Shown here: positions 9,433 to 19,700 of the stretch, piece after piece | Layout of the letters: every line of letters begins with the position of its first letter | Numbering within the stretch: the stretch's first letter is position 1 | NCBI RefSeq assembly: GCF_000006445.2 | Contig: NC_006048.2 | Location: 1,798,001-1,862,000, forward strand | Direction of reading: 5' to 3' | Source of the DNA: Debaryomyces hansenii CBS767 | Lineage: Eukaryota > Ascomycota > Pichiomycetes > Serinales > Debaryomycetaceae | Length of the DNA stretch: 64,000 nt | Translations under genes and position numbers: made by a program | The notes under the pieces: generated by a model | Databases searched by the model: none | The model's input: the letters and a program-made list of their open reading frames with translations, nothing else | What the model was told of the DNA's origin: nothing

Positions 9433-9440
9433 TCACGTGA
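9433..9440. promoter_or_regulatory. TCACGTGA E-box in a divergent promoter
   Basis: Perfect palindrome placed 88 bp from both the EFM7 start (9345) and the downstream gene start (9529). It could serve both directions. Cbf1-type by flanks. Confidence 0.5.
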
Positions 9441-9528
9441 GCAAATCCTAGATGACTTTGGAATAGATCTTCTGGTAGATGATGAAATGATAAATAAGGT
9501 CCAAAGCCTTATGTAATGTACTTCTGTT

Positions 9529-10857
9529 ATGTCAAACTATACCCTATCAAGACTTCCAGATCATATCTTGCATATTTTCAAAATATATGAAAGAGCATCC
9601 AATAATGCATTACCTTATAAGAATACCCGAATTAAAAATTATTTGCAGAGAACTACACCAGAATATTACAATTTCCAAAGAAATAAGTTGTTAACGGTTG
9701 ACTACGAAAAAGGTAAATTCAATCCTAATGACTTTCCTCCTATAATAAGTACGCTAATTAAGCCTATATTTGAAGGTCCGCTTGAATTGGGGGGATTGGA
9801 GAATATGCGAACCGAAGATATCTTCAAACAACACCAGGATAAGAAGGGCTCTAGAGAAACAGAGGATAATATAGCAGATTTCACGCCTATAATAAGCTCA
9901 GCTAGTAGAACTACAAAGAATTTTACTGATTACCAGGCACAAATAGCAAGCTCTTTTGCGGCATATTTCAGTCCGTATCGTTCAGTGCCTCAAGTCAATC
10001 TGATCAAAAACTCTTTCCAGTGGTATCAAAGACTACTTAATAATACACCCATTATTTTTGTTTTAAGGCAAACTAATCGTCTTTTCTCGGAAGCATCTCT
10101 TTCGCAAGTGAACAAACCGTTAAGTGATTTCAAGAGGGCTATATCGCTGTTGCTGAACAGTTTCGCCGATGAGAGTGATAAGAGTATTCGTAATTATCAT
10201 TTCACAGACTTGTCGACTGTAGACGTATTTACTTTGGCCAATAAATCACAACGTCATTTTCAATCCGACAAAGATTTTGATAAGTTATTTGCTACGGCTA
10301 ATTGGAGAACTCAGAATAATGTTCGTGATAAGCTCAGTGAAGCTTTGTTAGCGAACAAATCGGTAGAATTGACTGACAAATCGTTCAATCCAGTGAATGT
10401 GTCACCGCATGAAATCATTAGTAAGTTTCCGTTGCATAAAGTTTTGAAGGAGCTTGAATACACAAACGTAAGAGAGGCATTTCCTTACGACATAAAATAT
10501 CATGACTATCATTTACTCACAATTGAAAATCCTATAATACAAGAAGATCATTCTGAACTTCTCAACATCCTAGATGCATATAAGGATTCATTTGAAATTA
10601 TTTCTGTTAGGATGGGATTAAATAATCAAAATATCGCTGATTTTTTCTCCCACGATGTCCATGCTAGTGATGTACCTACCTCAAAGTCATACGACGAATT
10701 ATTACAAATTGCAAAATCGAAACACGATGAGGCTGGTCAGAAGAAGAATGAAATATCCAGTATAGACACATTAATGAAAAGATTGGGCGAGTCTGGCTTA
10801 ATCAGAGTAGAGGAAGGATTTGCCAAAAATTGTATATATTTATTTCATAAACATTAG
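9529..10857 (+). CDS. Unrecognised conserved-looking protein, 442 aa
   Basis: I do not recognise this family. The protein is basic and rich in aromatic residues at the N-terminus (NALPYKNTRIKNYLQRTTPEYYNFQRNKLL). It has no clear signal peptide, membrane segment or nucleotide-binding motif. A middle region (about 150-210) contains FAAYFSPYRSVPQVNL and SFQWYQRLLNNTPIIFVL. The basic, hydroxylated start and the Cbf1-type promoter shared with EFM7 are compatible with a mitochondrial role, such as a translation or genome-maintenance factor of the GEP/RRG kind, but that is a guess. The frame is long and uninterrupted with a good start, so it is a real gene. Confidence 0.8.
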   Translation: MSNYTLSRLPDHILHIFKIYERASNNALPYKNTRIKNYLQRTTPEYYNFQRNKLLTVDYEKGKFNPNDFPPIISTLIKPIFEGPLELGGLENMRTEDIFKQHQDKKGSRETEDNIADFTPIISSASRTTKNFTDYQAQIASSFAAYFSPYRSVPQVNLIKNSFQWYQRLLNNTPIIFVLRQTNRLFSEASLSQVNKPLSDFKRAISLLLNSFADESDKSIRNYHFTDLSTVDVFTLANKSQRHFQSDKDFDKLFATANWRTQNNVRDKLSEALLANKSVELTDKSFNPVNVSPHEIISKFPLHKVLKELEYTNVREAFPYDIKYHDYHLLTIENPIIQEDHSELLNILDAYKDSFEIISVRMGLNNQNIADFFSHDVHASDVPTSKSYDELLQIAKSKHDEAGQKKNEISSIDTLMKRLGESGLIRVEEGFAKNCIYLFHKH

Positions 10858-10970
10858 TGTTAATAGACATAATCATAATTAATAGATCGTGAGTTCTCGC
10901 GGGTTGCATTTCTTGACACCAAAATCATCTTTTTAGGGATTGTCTTGCACACCACAAATATTACGGTAAT

Positions 10971-12791
10971 ATGGCAATCTACATTTCTGATAAACGCATC
11001 AGACCTGGTCGATTGGTACTACTTATACTAGGCGTATTATTTGGTTTATATATTTTAAAAAATCTTCCATCCAATACAGATAGTCATGTAAGTTCAGAAG
11101 TTACAGACATCGGGGATTTTGTTCAATTTACCAAAGATAAGAGCCAGTTAAAAGAGGAGTTGAAATATTCTGAAAATAGTGTTGATATTAAGGAAATTGG
11201 AGAGGTAACAGAAGAACTTTTGAAAAAAATGGATAAAAAAACTCACAAATGTCCAGACTATGTTGAATATTCACAGTTCAAACATCCACCTTTTTCCAAT
11301 GGCAAGTATCAATACCCTTATATGAGGCCAGCACCAAAATGTCGGACATTCAGGTCAGAAGCGGTAGAACAAGTGATTAATGATTTGAAAAATAAGGTCG
11401 AAAGCAGGGATCTTGCTCGCTTAATAGAAAATTGTTTGCCCAACACTTTGGATACAACAATATTATGGCATATATCTTCGTTAGAGTCCAAGCAAGTGGA
11501 CGAACCGCATTCATTTGTTGTTACTGGAGATATTCATGCCGAATGGTTGCGTGATGCTGCTAGACAATTATCGGTATATCAACCATTAATAAAATACGAT
11601 AAGCAACTAAAAGAGTTAGTAAGAGGTGCAATCAATACACAGGCATTCTATATTATTAATTCTCCTTATTGCAATGCATTTCACCCTCCCCCAGGATCTG
11701 GTGTTAAAAGAGGTAATACTGCAGTAGACCAAGTATTTCCAAGACCTGATTGGAGACAAGTATTCGAGTGTAAATATGAATTGGATTCATTAGCCTCATT
11801 CTTGACTTTGACAAATGAATATTATGAAAACTCTGGAGGAGATTTATCTTTCCTCAATGACCGTTGGTTGAAAGCTTATGAAAGAATACTTATTGTATTA
11901 AAAAGGGAATCACAACCATCATTTGATAAGGAAACAGGTCAGGCTCTAAGCTTCTATTATTCCTTCCAAAGACAAACCCAAATTGGTTCTGAAACTCTTC
12001 CATTGGGAGGTGTGGGTAATCCAGTTAACTACGCTACAGGTTTGATTAGGTCCGCATTTCGTCCCTCCGATGATGCTTGTATATTGCAATTCTTCATCCC
12101 TGCAAATTCCCATATGTTAACAGAATTAAAGAAAGTTAGAAAGAATTTCTTAGTATCAGATAAGAAACCAGACAGAGACTTGTTGCCATTAATTAGTCAT
12201 ACAGATGCTTTCATAGAAAAAATATCTGAAGGTATTGCCAAATATGGCATTGTAGAGCACCCTGTGTGGGGCAAGGTTTATGCATATGAAGTTGATGGGT
12301 ATGGAGGAGCCATTCACATGGATGATGCAAATATTCCATCATTGCTATCCTTACCAGACATGGGTTTCATTGATGTTAATGATGAAGTTTATCAGAATAC
12401 TAGAAAAATGATATTATCTAAAGTTGGTAATCCATATTACTTAACGGGAACTCAATTCGAAGGTATTGGTGGCCCTCATATTGGTATACACAATGCATGG
12501 CCAATGTCTTTGTTAGTAAGTATTAGAACAACGGATGATGATACAGAAATCTTGAACAACTTACAACTTATCATGGAAAATACTGCTGAATTAGGTTTGA
12601 TGCACGAAAGTGTTCAAGTTAATTCAAAGAAGGGCAAAGAATTTACAAGATCCTGGTTTGCATGGTGCAATTCAGAGTTTGGAAAGACTATTATGTATTT
12701 AGCAAAGCATAAACCACATCTAATATTTAAGAAAGAGTTTGCAAATAAAGCATATGATATTAACAATGCTTTGGCGTCCTTGGTTGATTAA
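10971..12791 (+). CDS. GH125 family exo-alpha-1,6-mannosidase-like, type II membrane protein
   Basis: 606 residues. A short cytosolic N-terminus with basic residues is followed by one membrane anchor (RLVLLILGVLFGLYIL, about 14-29), predicting a Golgi/ER type II enzyme. The catalytic region matches glycoside hydrolase family 125 (formerly DUF1237): NTLDTTILW, VTGDIHAEWLRDAARQL, GGVGNPVNYATGLIRSAFRPSDDA, DDANIPSLLSLP, GIGGPHIG and the end block TRSWFAWCNSEFGK. Characterised GH125 enzymes remove alpha-1,6-linked mannose. Its role here is probably glycan trimming in the secretory pathway. The family is missing from S. cerevisiae but common in filamentous fungi. The DIHAEW motif differs from the usual DIxAMW. 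Confidence 0.88.
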   Translation: MAIYISDKRIRPGRLVLLILGVLFGLYILKNLPSNTDSHVSSEVTDIGDFVQFTKDKSQLKEELKYSENSVDIKEIGEVTEELLKKMDKKTHKCPDYVEYSQFKHPPFSNGKYQYPYMRPAPKCRTFRSEAVEQVINDLKNKVESRDLARLIENCLPNTLDTTILWHISSLESKQVDEPHSFVVTGDIHAEWLRDAARQLSVYQPLIKYDKQLKELVRGAINTQAFYIINSPYCNAFHPPPGSGVKRGNTAVDQVFPRPDWRQVFECKYELDSLASFLTLTNEYYENSGGDLSFLNDRWLKAYERILIVLKRESQPSFDKETGQALSFYYSFQRQTQIGSETLPLGGVGNPVNYATGLIRSAFRPSDDACILQFFIPANSHMLTELKKVRKNFLVSDKKPDRDLLPLISHTDAFIEKISEGIAKYGIVEHPVWGKVYAYEVDGYGGAIHMDDANIPSLLSLPDMGFIDVNDEVYQNTRKMILSKVGNPYYLTGTQFEGIGGPHIGIHNAWPMSLLVSIRTTDDDTEILNNLQLIMENTAELGLMHESVQVNSKKGKEFTRSWFAWCNSEFGKTIMYLAKHKPHLIFKKEFANKAYDINNALASLVD

Positions 12792-12880
12792 ATGTATGAC
12801 ACTACAAATACTAGATTCTCTCCTATAAATACATATTTTATATCACGATTTATTATACAGTCTATTATTAGATAATTGAA

Positions 12881-14023
12881 TTAACGCTTAATATATTCAG
12901 CGATTGATTCGGCAGTCTTAGAAGAAGCATTTTTAGCGGTGGCATCAAAGGCAGCTTGATAACGCGATTGTAAGTCAGCATCTGTCTTGTCGTTGACTTC
13001 AGAGTTCCTATCTTCAGGGAATGTGTATTCCCTTTCGACTTCATCTTCATCTCTAGGTAATTCCCCTTGGTATTCATCGTCTTCTGATTCATAATCAGAC
13101 AAAACTTCAGAATCCTTACCTTCTTGATTTTTATCCTTAATATCCAAATCTTTCATTAACTTATTCAATGAACTTGATTGTCTTTTATTCTCCTTTTCTT
13201 CCTTTTCTTTCAATATTCTTTCTCTTTCAGCTTTGTAATATTCATTATATTCGTCAACTTTATTATCAACGGCGCCTAAAAACTCGTCAAATCCTTCACC
13301 TGTGTATGAACTTACACCAACAACATCCAATTGAGAATAAAACTCTTCTAACATTAAGGACATGGAATTTACCAAGGAACTCATATAGCCAGAAGAAGTT
13401 CCATCTTCACCATTCAATTCCTGATCCTCAGATAATGCTCTTTGGAAAGTTTCAAAATCTTGCATCCATTCCTTAGCAAAATCAGCATTCTTTACATCAC
13501 TCTTATTGAAGACTATAATCATTGGCAATTTTGTTTTGTACAAAATGGAACATGCATATAACATGTTTGACATAAATGTAGTAGGGGATGAATTTCTTGG
13601 TGTATCGACAATATAGGCAATAACAGTTGGGAACGTGGATGCAAATGCCTCTGTTATGATTGCACCACTAGCAGACCAGATAAAACATTCAATTTGTCCT
13701 GGAGTATCGATAATAACATTTTCCACCTTGTCTGATCTCTTTTCCACTAACTTAATAACTTGATCAATTTTGGTAGCAAACAAATTCAACGAAGTAACAA
13801 TCGCCCCATTAGGACCTAAATTATATTCCTCCATTACTTTCTTATACTTAACAGAATCCCTAATGTCGATATTTGCCCCAAATGGAACCTTAAGAACAGC
13901 AGGATCCAAATTAATGACATATGGTGGCGACTTTTTGGCGTGAAGATGTGAATTCAACCTTTGCATAAAAGTGGTCTTACCGGAACCGGCCATACCAATA
14001 CATATCACAGTAGAAGGTGCCAT
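12881..14023 (-). CDS. NPA3: GPN-loop GTPase 1 (Npa3)
   Basis: 380 residues. P-loop GMAGSGKT (10-17), the family-defining GPN loop (NLGPNGAIV, Gly70-Pro71-Asn72), G3 DTPGQIE (106-112) and G4 NKSD (173-176) are all intact. The C-terminus is a charged tail with [10 protein letters not shown] and acidic blocks. Npa3/GPN1 assists assembly and nuclear import of RNA polymerase II and shuttles between cytosol and nucleus. A TCACGTGA site lies 87 bp upstream. It is oriented like EMC3 but separated from it by nearly 200 bp. Confidence 0.95.
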   Translation of the reverse strand: MAPSTVICIGMAGSGKTTFMQRLNSHLHAKKSPPYVINLDPAVLKVPFGANIDIRDSVKYKKVMEEYNLGPNGAIVTSLNLFATKIDQVIKLVEKRSDKVENVIIDTPGQIECFIWSASGAIITEAFASTFPTVIAYIVDTPRNSSPTTFMSNMLYACSILYKTKLPMIIVFNKSDVKNADFAKEWMQDFETFQRALSEDQELNGEDGTSSGYMSSLVNSMSLMLEEFYSQLDVVGVSSYTGEGFDEFLGAVDNKVDEYNEYYKAERERILKEKEEKENKRQSSSLNKLMKDLDIKDKNQEGKDSEVLSDYESEDDEYQGELPRDEDEVEREYTFPEDRNSEVNDKTDADLQSRYQAAFDATAKNASSKTAESIAEYIKR

Positions 14024-14109
14024 GTTGTTATATATTATTATCTATATGGGTAATATATCAAAAGTTTTTATCTCCTAAAGTGTATAGCGATGGATTATAA
14101 ATCTAACAT

Positions 14110-14117
14110 TCACGTGA
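14110..14117. promoter_or_regulatory. TCACGTGA E-box upstream of NPA3
   Basis: Perfect palindrome 87 bp before the NPA3 start. It also lies just after the EMC3 stop, so NPA3 is the likely target. Confidence 0.5.
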
Positions 14118-14214
14118 TCATTTTGGCCCTTCATATCTACATTAAGAAACCTATTTAACGTCTTATCCCATTAATTAAGGAGTTATATAACTAGTCTTGT
14201 GATGCATGATAGTA

Positions 14215-15062
14215 TTAATCGGATTGGTTTAAGACTCTATCGACAATTCCATCAAATATGGATTCATGAGATAAAATTTGAATATTTTCTGCTTCAGCCT
14301 TGAAAACTTTATCTACTTTTGGAGCGCCGGGCCCACCTATGTTTGGCATTTGCTGTTGCTGTTGTTGTTGCATCATTTGGTCGACTATTTTGGAATCTTC
14401 CATTAGCAAAGAGTAAACTGGTTTCAATCCGAGCAAATTGACAAAATACCAGGAAATAGACGAAACATAACGAACATTTAGAGAAGGTGTCGCAACCCCA
14501 CTCTGTAGCATACTTTTAAACCCGTCAGTGAGAGGGAATGGAAGTTTCATGACAACAAAACCAGCGAAGAAATAATTGACCCATCCCATAATCAATGTTT
14601 GTGGAATATAATTCATTAAATTCCCTTTCACCATGTTCATCATGGCGTCGTTTGTAGAAGGATCGGTGAATGGGTTAGATGGAGTGGCATCCGGGTCTTC
14701 TTTTTCAGCATAAAAGTCGGATGAATTCAATTTTTCAATATAGTACTGTTGTCTAGTTTCAAAGTCACTAGGGGTCAAAATACCATTATTTTTTCTAAAA
14801 CAAACAGCCCGGTTCAAAAATTGTCTAAATACATTTCGTTAGTATACTGCATCTTAATTGTAGTCAACTCTGAACTTTCCGTTCTTTTTTGCTCTTATAC
14901 ATACTTCTCCCTTGCTGTTTTGTATGGCGTCAATTTCGGTGATGGTGTAAGCAATAATGTAATATTCGATCTTAATAAACCTACCAAGACCATAACAAAT
15001 GAAATAGGTAATAAAACCCAGTATTTCAATTGCGGATCTAAAATAAGATCTGGGGATATCAT
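14215..15062 (-). CDS. EMC3: ER membrane protein complex subunit 3 (spliced)
   Basis: Two exons on the minus strand: 15062-14905 and 14824-14215. The 80-bp intron has donor GTATGT, branch TACTAAC and acceptor TTTAG. Exon 1 begins MISPDLILDPQLKYWVLLP and supplies the first membrane segment; without it the protein would lack its conserved N-terminus. Total 255 residues, against 253 in S. cerevisiae. Emc3 belongs to the YidC/Oxa1/Get1 insertase superfamily and forms the insertase core of EMC. The conserved blocks NPFTDPSTNDAMMNMVKGN, PQTLIMGWVNYFFAGF, LPFPLTDGFKSMLQ and RYVSSISWYFVNLLGL are all present. A Gln run follows the last membrane segment. An in-frame stop just upstream fixes the start. 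Confidence 0.94.
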
Positions 15063-15531
15063 TGCAATGTGTACCTATGGAATTAAGTTAGTATGAAAAA
15101 CACTTGATATTCACTCACTTTCATATTCGCACTCAACATGTTGATCGCAATTTTTCGATTTGGCTTTACTGCAAATTTCGAACATCAAGTACATAATATG
15201 GTATAATATTAACTGTGAAGACCCATATGATGTAATATTGCCGGCGGTAGTCTCTATTATATGAAATATTAATAAATATATTTACCAGTCTATGTATAGG
15301 TAAATAATCGTCTGTGAGTTAACAGGGGACAGAACAGTATTTCTTCTAACATTCATTCGACATTCTACCTTAGATAGTTATTCCAAACTTTATTTACCAA
15401 GCATACTATTATAAAATATCATCCTAATATGCATGTTGTATATCTAAACGGTTCAGAGATGGCTTCGTATTTTAGTTAATCCGAACGCTTGACCTCATAT
15501 TAATTTAGGGGGTTTTTTAATATAAATAATT
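15063..15531. other. Intergenic region upstream of EMC3 and the initiator tRNA
   Basis: 469 bp without a gene. It includes a 7-bp inverted repeat ATTTACC (15280-15286) / GGTAAAT (15299-15305). Regions beside yeast tRNA genes often hold solo LTRs; I looked for TG...CA-bounded repeats and saw none I could support. Confidence 0.4.
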
Positions 15532-15603
15532 AGCGTCGTGGCGCAGTGGAAGCGCGCAGGGCTCATAACCCTGATGTCCCCGGATCGAAACCGGGCGACG
15601 CTA
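15532..15603 (+). tRNA. Initiator tRNA-Met (CAU)
   Basis: 72-nt gene with acceptor stem AGCGTCG/CGACGCT and discriminator A. The anticodon arm is AGGGCTCATAACCCT, and GATCGAAAC replaces the elongator TTCRANY in the T arm. The A1:U72 pair, the G:C-rich anticodon stem with GGG/CCC and the lack of T54 are features of fungal initiator tRNAs. There is no intron. A run of seven T at 15607-15613 serves as the Pol III terminator. Confidence 0.96.
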
Positions 15604-15606
15604 TTA

Positions 15607-15613
15607 TTTTTTT
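15607..15613 (+). terminator. Pol III terminator of initiator tRNA-Met
   Basis: Seven consecutive T residues start three bases after the tRNA end, a standard RNA polymerase III stop. Confidence 0.85.
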
Positions 15614-15780
15614 CAAATCAAACCAACAACTTGATGCTATATCACACCATTACTACTTTACAAACAGCTTGAAGCTTTGAAGTTGTTTTGCCCCTATGGC
15701 AGCTCGTAATTCAAAGTTTCAAGACCAAATCAAAGTCTTGGGACTTCGAATTCCCCCTACCACTAGATATAACTAAATGA

Positions 15781-15788
15781 TCACGTGA
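15781..15788. promoter_or_regulatory. TCACGTGA E-box upstream of COX20
   Basis: Perfect palindrome 99 bp before the COX20 start, in the spacer between the initiator tRNA and COX20. Confidence 0.5.
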
Positions 15789-15886
15789 ATCGCTAGGATA
15801 AAATCCACTAGAACAATATTAATGAATAGACATCTCTATCTTAAGCATATAAAACAGCGTTGCATAGGTGAAAAAAATACTCTAAT

Positions 15887-16390
15887 ATGGGTTGGTTTGG
15901 AAGTAGCTCATCGTCGAAGGTATCTTCTGTCAGTCAAACTGTTGAAGAACCACATGCCCAACCTCAACAATTTCTAGAGGATTTACCACCAAAATTTGAA
16001 GATAATGGAAGTGTTCAGAAACCGCCGGCCTATTCAGATGCTCTCAAAGAGTTCAAGTTATCTGATTTCTCTATGTCGCATTTCGTCAGCATGCCATGTT
16101 TCAGAGAAGCTATGATAACCGGTTTTCAAGCGATGGGTGTATTAGGTACCGTGACCTTCTTGATCCATAAGAACCCAAATAAATCCATAAACTGGGCTGT
16201 CTGTGGTTTTTTTTTGGGTAATGTAGTTGGATGGGAACAATGCCATTCTATCAGAAGAAAGTCGTTCCAAGCTATGGAAAAAGCGAAAGAAGCTAATCAA
16301 AAAAAGAATGAGAAGAAATGGGAGGAAAAGCAACAGGAAGATGACGAAGTAATGAAAAAATTTAACGATATTCAAGGCCGTAACAAATGA
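15887..16390 (+). CDS. COX20: Cytochrome c oxidase assembly protein Cox20
   Basis: 167 residues. The conserved core SMPCFREAMITGFQAMGVLG and the second block INWAVCGFFLGNVVGWEQC form two membrane segments (about 77-93 and 100-117), as in Cox20. A lysine/glutamate-rich coiled tail follows. Cox20 is an inner-membrane chaperone for the Cox2 subunit of complex IV, acting in Cox2 leader processing and metallation. The Ser-rich N-terminus is poorly conserved in the family. A TCACGTGA site lies about 100 bp upstream, as for several other genes here. Confidence 0.93.
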   Translation: MGWFGSSSSSKVSSVSQTVEEPHAQPQQFLEDLPPKFEDNGSVQKPPAYSDALKEFKLSDFSMSHFVSMPCFREAMITGFQAMGVLGTVTFLIHKNPNKSINWAVCGFFLGNVVGWEQCHSIRRKSFQAMEKAKEANQKKNEKKWEEKQQEDDEVMKKFNDIQGRNK

Positions 16391-16758
16391 TCGCATAATC
16401 CCAGGATTTATGTATTCATTACATGTTACTTCTCGTTTTGAATATATATACTGTTAAGTTTTATCAACATTTAGGTACCGTGAAATAGCGTTGTCTTTTT
16501 TTCACATTGAAAGAACCTTTCGAAATATTTAGTTGCATTAGCATAACATGATGACTCTCTAGTTATATGTCGTAGTATTAATAAATAATATATCCAAATT
16601 TTAAAATGGTTGTCGTATTTTCAAAATGCTCGAATATATCCTCGGCCCCACACACTGAGTGGGTAAGAATCACATCTCGAAAATCTGGAGAACATACTAT
16701 ATAAGCATTAAATTATTCAACAATTTTGAATAGCTTTTAAAGCCTATATAACTCTGAC
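16391..16758. other. Intergenic region, PEX1 promoter
   Basis: 368 bp. It contains CCTCGG at 16640-16645 directly followed by CCCAC/GTGGG inverted arms (16647-16651 and 16659-16663), about 100-120 bp before PEX1. Otherwise AT-rich with nothing recognised. Confidence 0.5.
16640..16645. promoter_or_regulatory. CCTCGG motif upstream of PEX1
   Basis: CCTCGG is the core bound by the fungal fatty-acid regulators FarA/FarB and their Candida relative Ctf1, which control beta-oxidation and peroxisome genes. It lies 114 bp before the ATG of PEX1, a peroxisome biogenesis gene. A single 6-bp copy is weak evidence by itself. Confidence 0.4.
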
Positions 16759-19700
16759 ATGGATAATCACAAGGTTCAAATATCTTACAAACCTTTAAGG
16801 TCGAATTTGATTAATTTGCCTTCTAATTTGACTAATTTATTATTCAATGCAAATGTCAATATTCAAGATGTCATAATAGAATTGATTCTGCAATCAGGAG
16901 CCAAAAGCTATACTGGATGGTCTGGTATGTCGTCATCGAAAATTCTGACATTGGAAATTGATCCCATATTTGCCCAATCGTTGAGTTTAAGTGATAAACA
17001 TCAGGTTACGTTGAATTTGAAATTGAACAATTTTGAAACCACTCAAATTAACTTGGAGCCCGTTACTTCTTCGGACTGGGAACTAGTTGAACTACATGCA
17101 CAAATCTTAGAAGATAAGTTATTATCGCAATCTCGGTGTGTTTCATTGAATCAGGTATTGGTAGTCTATCCTTCACAGACTACATCTGCAAAGTTAATAG
17201 TCACGGACATTGGAACGAAAGATCATAATTATGCCAAGATATCGCCAATGTGTGAAGTTGCAATTGCTCCTAAGGTAAGGGTCAAGAAGGCAGAATCGAC
17301 CTCAGGCAAGTCTACAAAATCTTCTAAAAGCAGCAGAGCCGAAGATTATTCTAATTTACCGTCTGTCTTAAAAAGAGGTATATCCTTGCCACATAATATT
17401 TTCTCTGATCTACCATCACATTCTAATCCTGATGGATACGAGATTTATGTCAATTTCAACGAGGTAATACATTCTTTGAATAAGGCTGAATATGTTGCGG
17501 TTTCCATTGTTCCCGGTCCTAATTCTAAACAGAACATTGTTGGCAGTGGTAATCAAAACCCGGAACAAAACCAAAATCAAAATCAAACCCTTACAAAGGA
17601 AAATTCAAAGGAAAAAATTTCTTCACCATTAAAAGAAACTAAGCGAGTAATTGCTAAGCTTGTTAATTGCCCAAAATGTCCATCGAATACTGTAGGACTT
17701 TCGGCCAAATTGGCTGTTGCTTTGAATGTAGAGTATCAAGTCGGTTCTATAGTTGTGTTGAATCCATCCGTCAAGCATATTTCCAAAAAGCCATCAAGTT
17801 TCGTCATACATCCTTATATTCTCCAGACTAAAAAGACTGATCAGATCAATTTAAATTCCATTGAGAAGAAGGATAAAAATACTAAATTATTGCAAGCATT
17901 AACTACTTTATTTTATAACGAAGAATCTCCAATTAACAATTCCCCAATTACAAATTATATAAAACTCCCAATTGTGCCACATTTACTTCCAAATGGTGGT
18001 TTATTAAAATTCAAAAGGAATGATGATGTTAATGCCTGGATTAAGCCGTTTACATTTTCCGACGAGAAGAAACAAATTAAATTGGAAACGGGAGAAGAAT
18101 TGATAAGAAATCAATCATTCATTCAAGAAATTAAATCTGAATCAGAAGAAAAAGATGAAGTAATAGGTTTAGACAATATGATTGAAGAGGCTTTAGATTC
18201 CATAACAATTAATAAGAACTCAGGAACATTAATATATGGTAATTCAGGGAGTGGTAAAACACTGATGCTAAATTTAATTGCTAGCAAGATTAATTCTGAT
18301 TATGGTTATCATACCAAATATATCTCTTGTGAAAAAATAATGAATGAAAACTTCAATCTGTTGTCTAATAACCATGCTATGAAATGGATTCAGGAATGTT
18401 CGTGGCATAAGCCATCTTTATTGATATTGGACAATTTAGATAAGATTTTGCCAGCGGAAATGGAACATGTTGACTCCGCAGTTTCAAATCAACTAACTGA
18501 ATTTTTAATCACAAGATTGCAGAAAATATATTCACAGCATAACAGTAATCTTTCGATTTTAATATCAGCTACATCAAAAGAAGCTTTAAATAAACTCTTA
18601 TTTCAATGCCACTTGCTCGAACATTTTCATCATTTAAGTCCCCCAGACAAAAATACGAGATTGGATATCATCAATGGCTACATTACCGACAAATTAGGTT
18701 GCAATATACAATTTGATGTTATGGATATGGTTTCCGAAACCGAAGGATACTTGCCAAATGATTTAAAGATTTTATGTGATAGGATCTACCATGAATCCTT
18801 ATTCAGCCAGGCACAAAGTGCTAGCCAAAATAATTTGAAAATAGCCAAGGAGCATTTTGAAAAAGCCCTAAAGGGGTATACACCATCTAATTTACGTGGT
18901 GTCAAGTTGCAAAAGTCTTCGATCAGTTGGTCTGATATTGGTGGGTTGAAAGATGCTAAAAATATTCTTCTCGAAACGTTGGAATGGCCAACCAAATATG
19001 CGCCGATTTTCGCAAATTGTCCATTAAGATTAAGATCAGGTATATTGTTGTATGGTTATCCTGGTTGTGGTAAAACATTACTCGCTAGTGCCATTGCTGG
19101 TCAATGTGGTTTAAATTTTATTTCTATTAAGGGTCCAGAAATTTTGAACAAGTATATCGGTGCTTCTGAACAATCTGTTAGAGAATTATTTGAAAGAGCA
19201 CAATCAGCAAAACCCTGTATCTTGTTTTTCGATGAATTTGATTCTATTGCCCCAAAGAGAGGACACGATTCTACTGGTGTCACTGATAGAGTTGTCAATC
19301 AAATGTTGACCCAGATGGATGGTGCCGAAGGTTTGGATGGTGTCTACGTTTTGGCTGCGACAAGTAGACCTGATTTGATCGATTCCGCTTTATTGAGACC
19401 TGGTAGATTGGATAAGAGTGTTATCTGTGATATGCCAAGTTTTGAAGATAGATTGGATATTTTAGAAAGCATAACAACTAAAATGGACTTAATGGAGGAT
19501 GTGAATTTGAAGCAAATTGCGGAGAAGACTGCTGGGTTCAGTGGTGCGGATATGCAAGGTTTAGGATATAATGCTTATTTAAAGGCTGTTCATGTTAAAC
19601 TATCAAATGATGAACTTCAAGCAGTTAAAGGTGAAAAGCATAATACGAAAGACAAGATATCCTTTGACTTTTTCCAAGTCAATTCAGAGAAACTAAAGAA

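Noticed and set aside
15063..15531. Solo LTR beside the initiator tRNA
   Set aside because: No TG...CA boundaries or target-site duplication that I could support.
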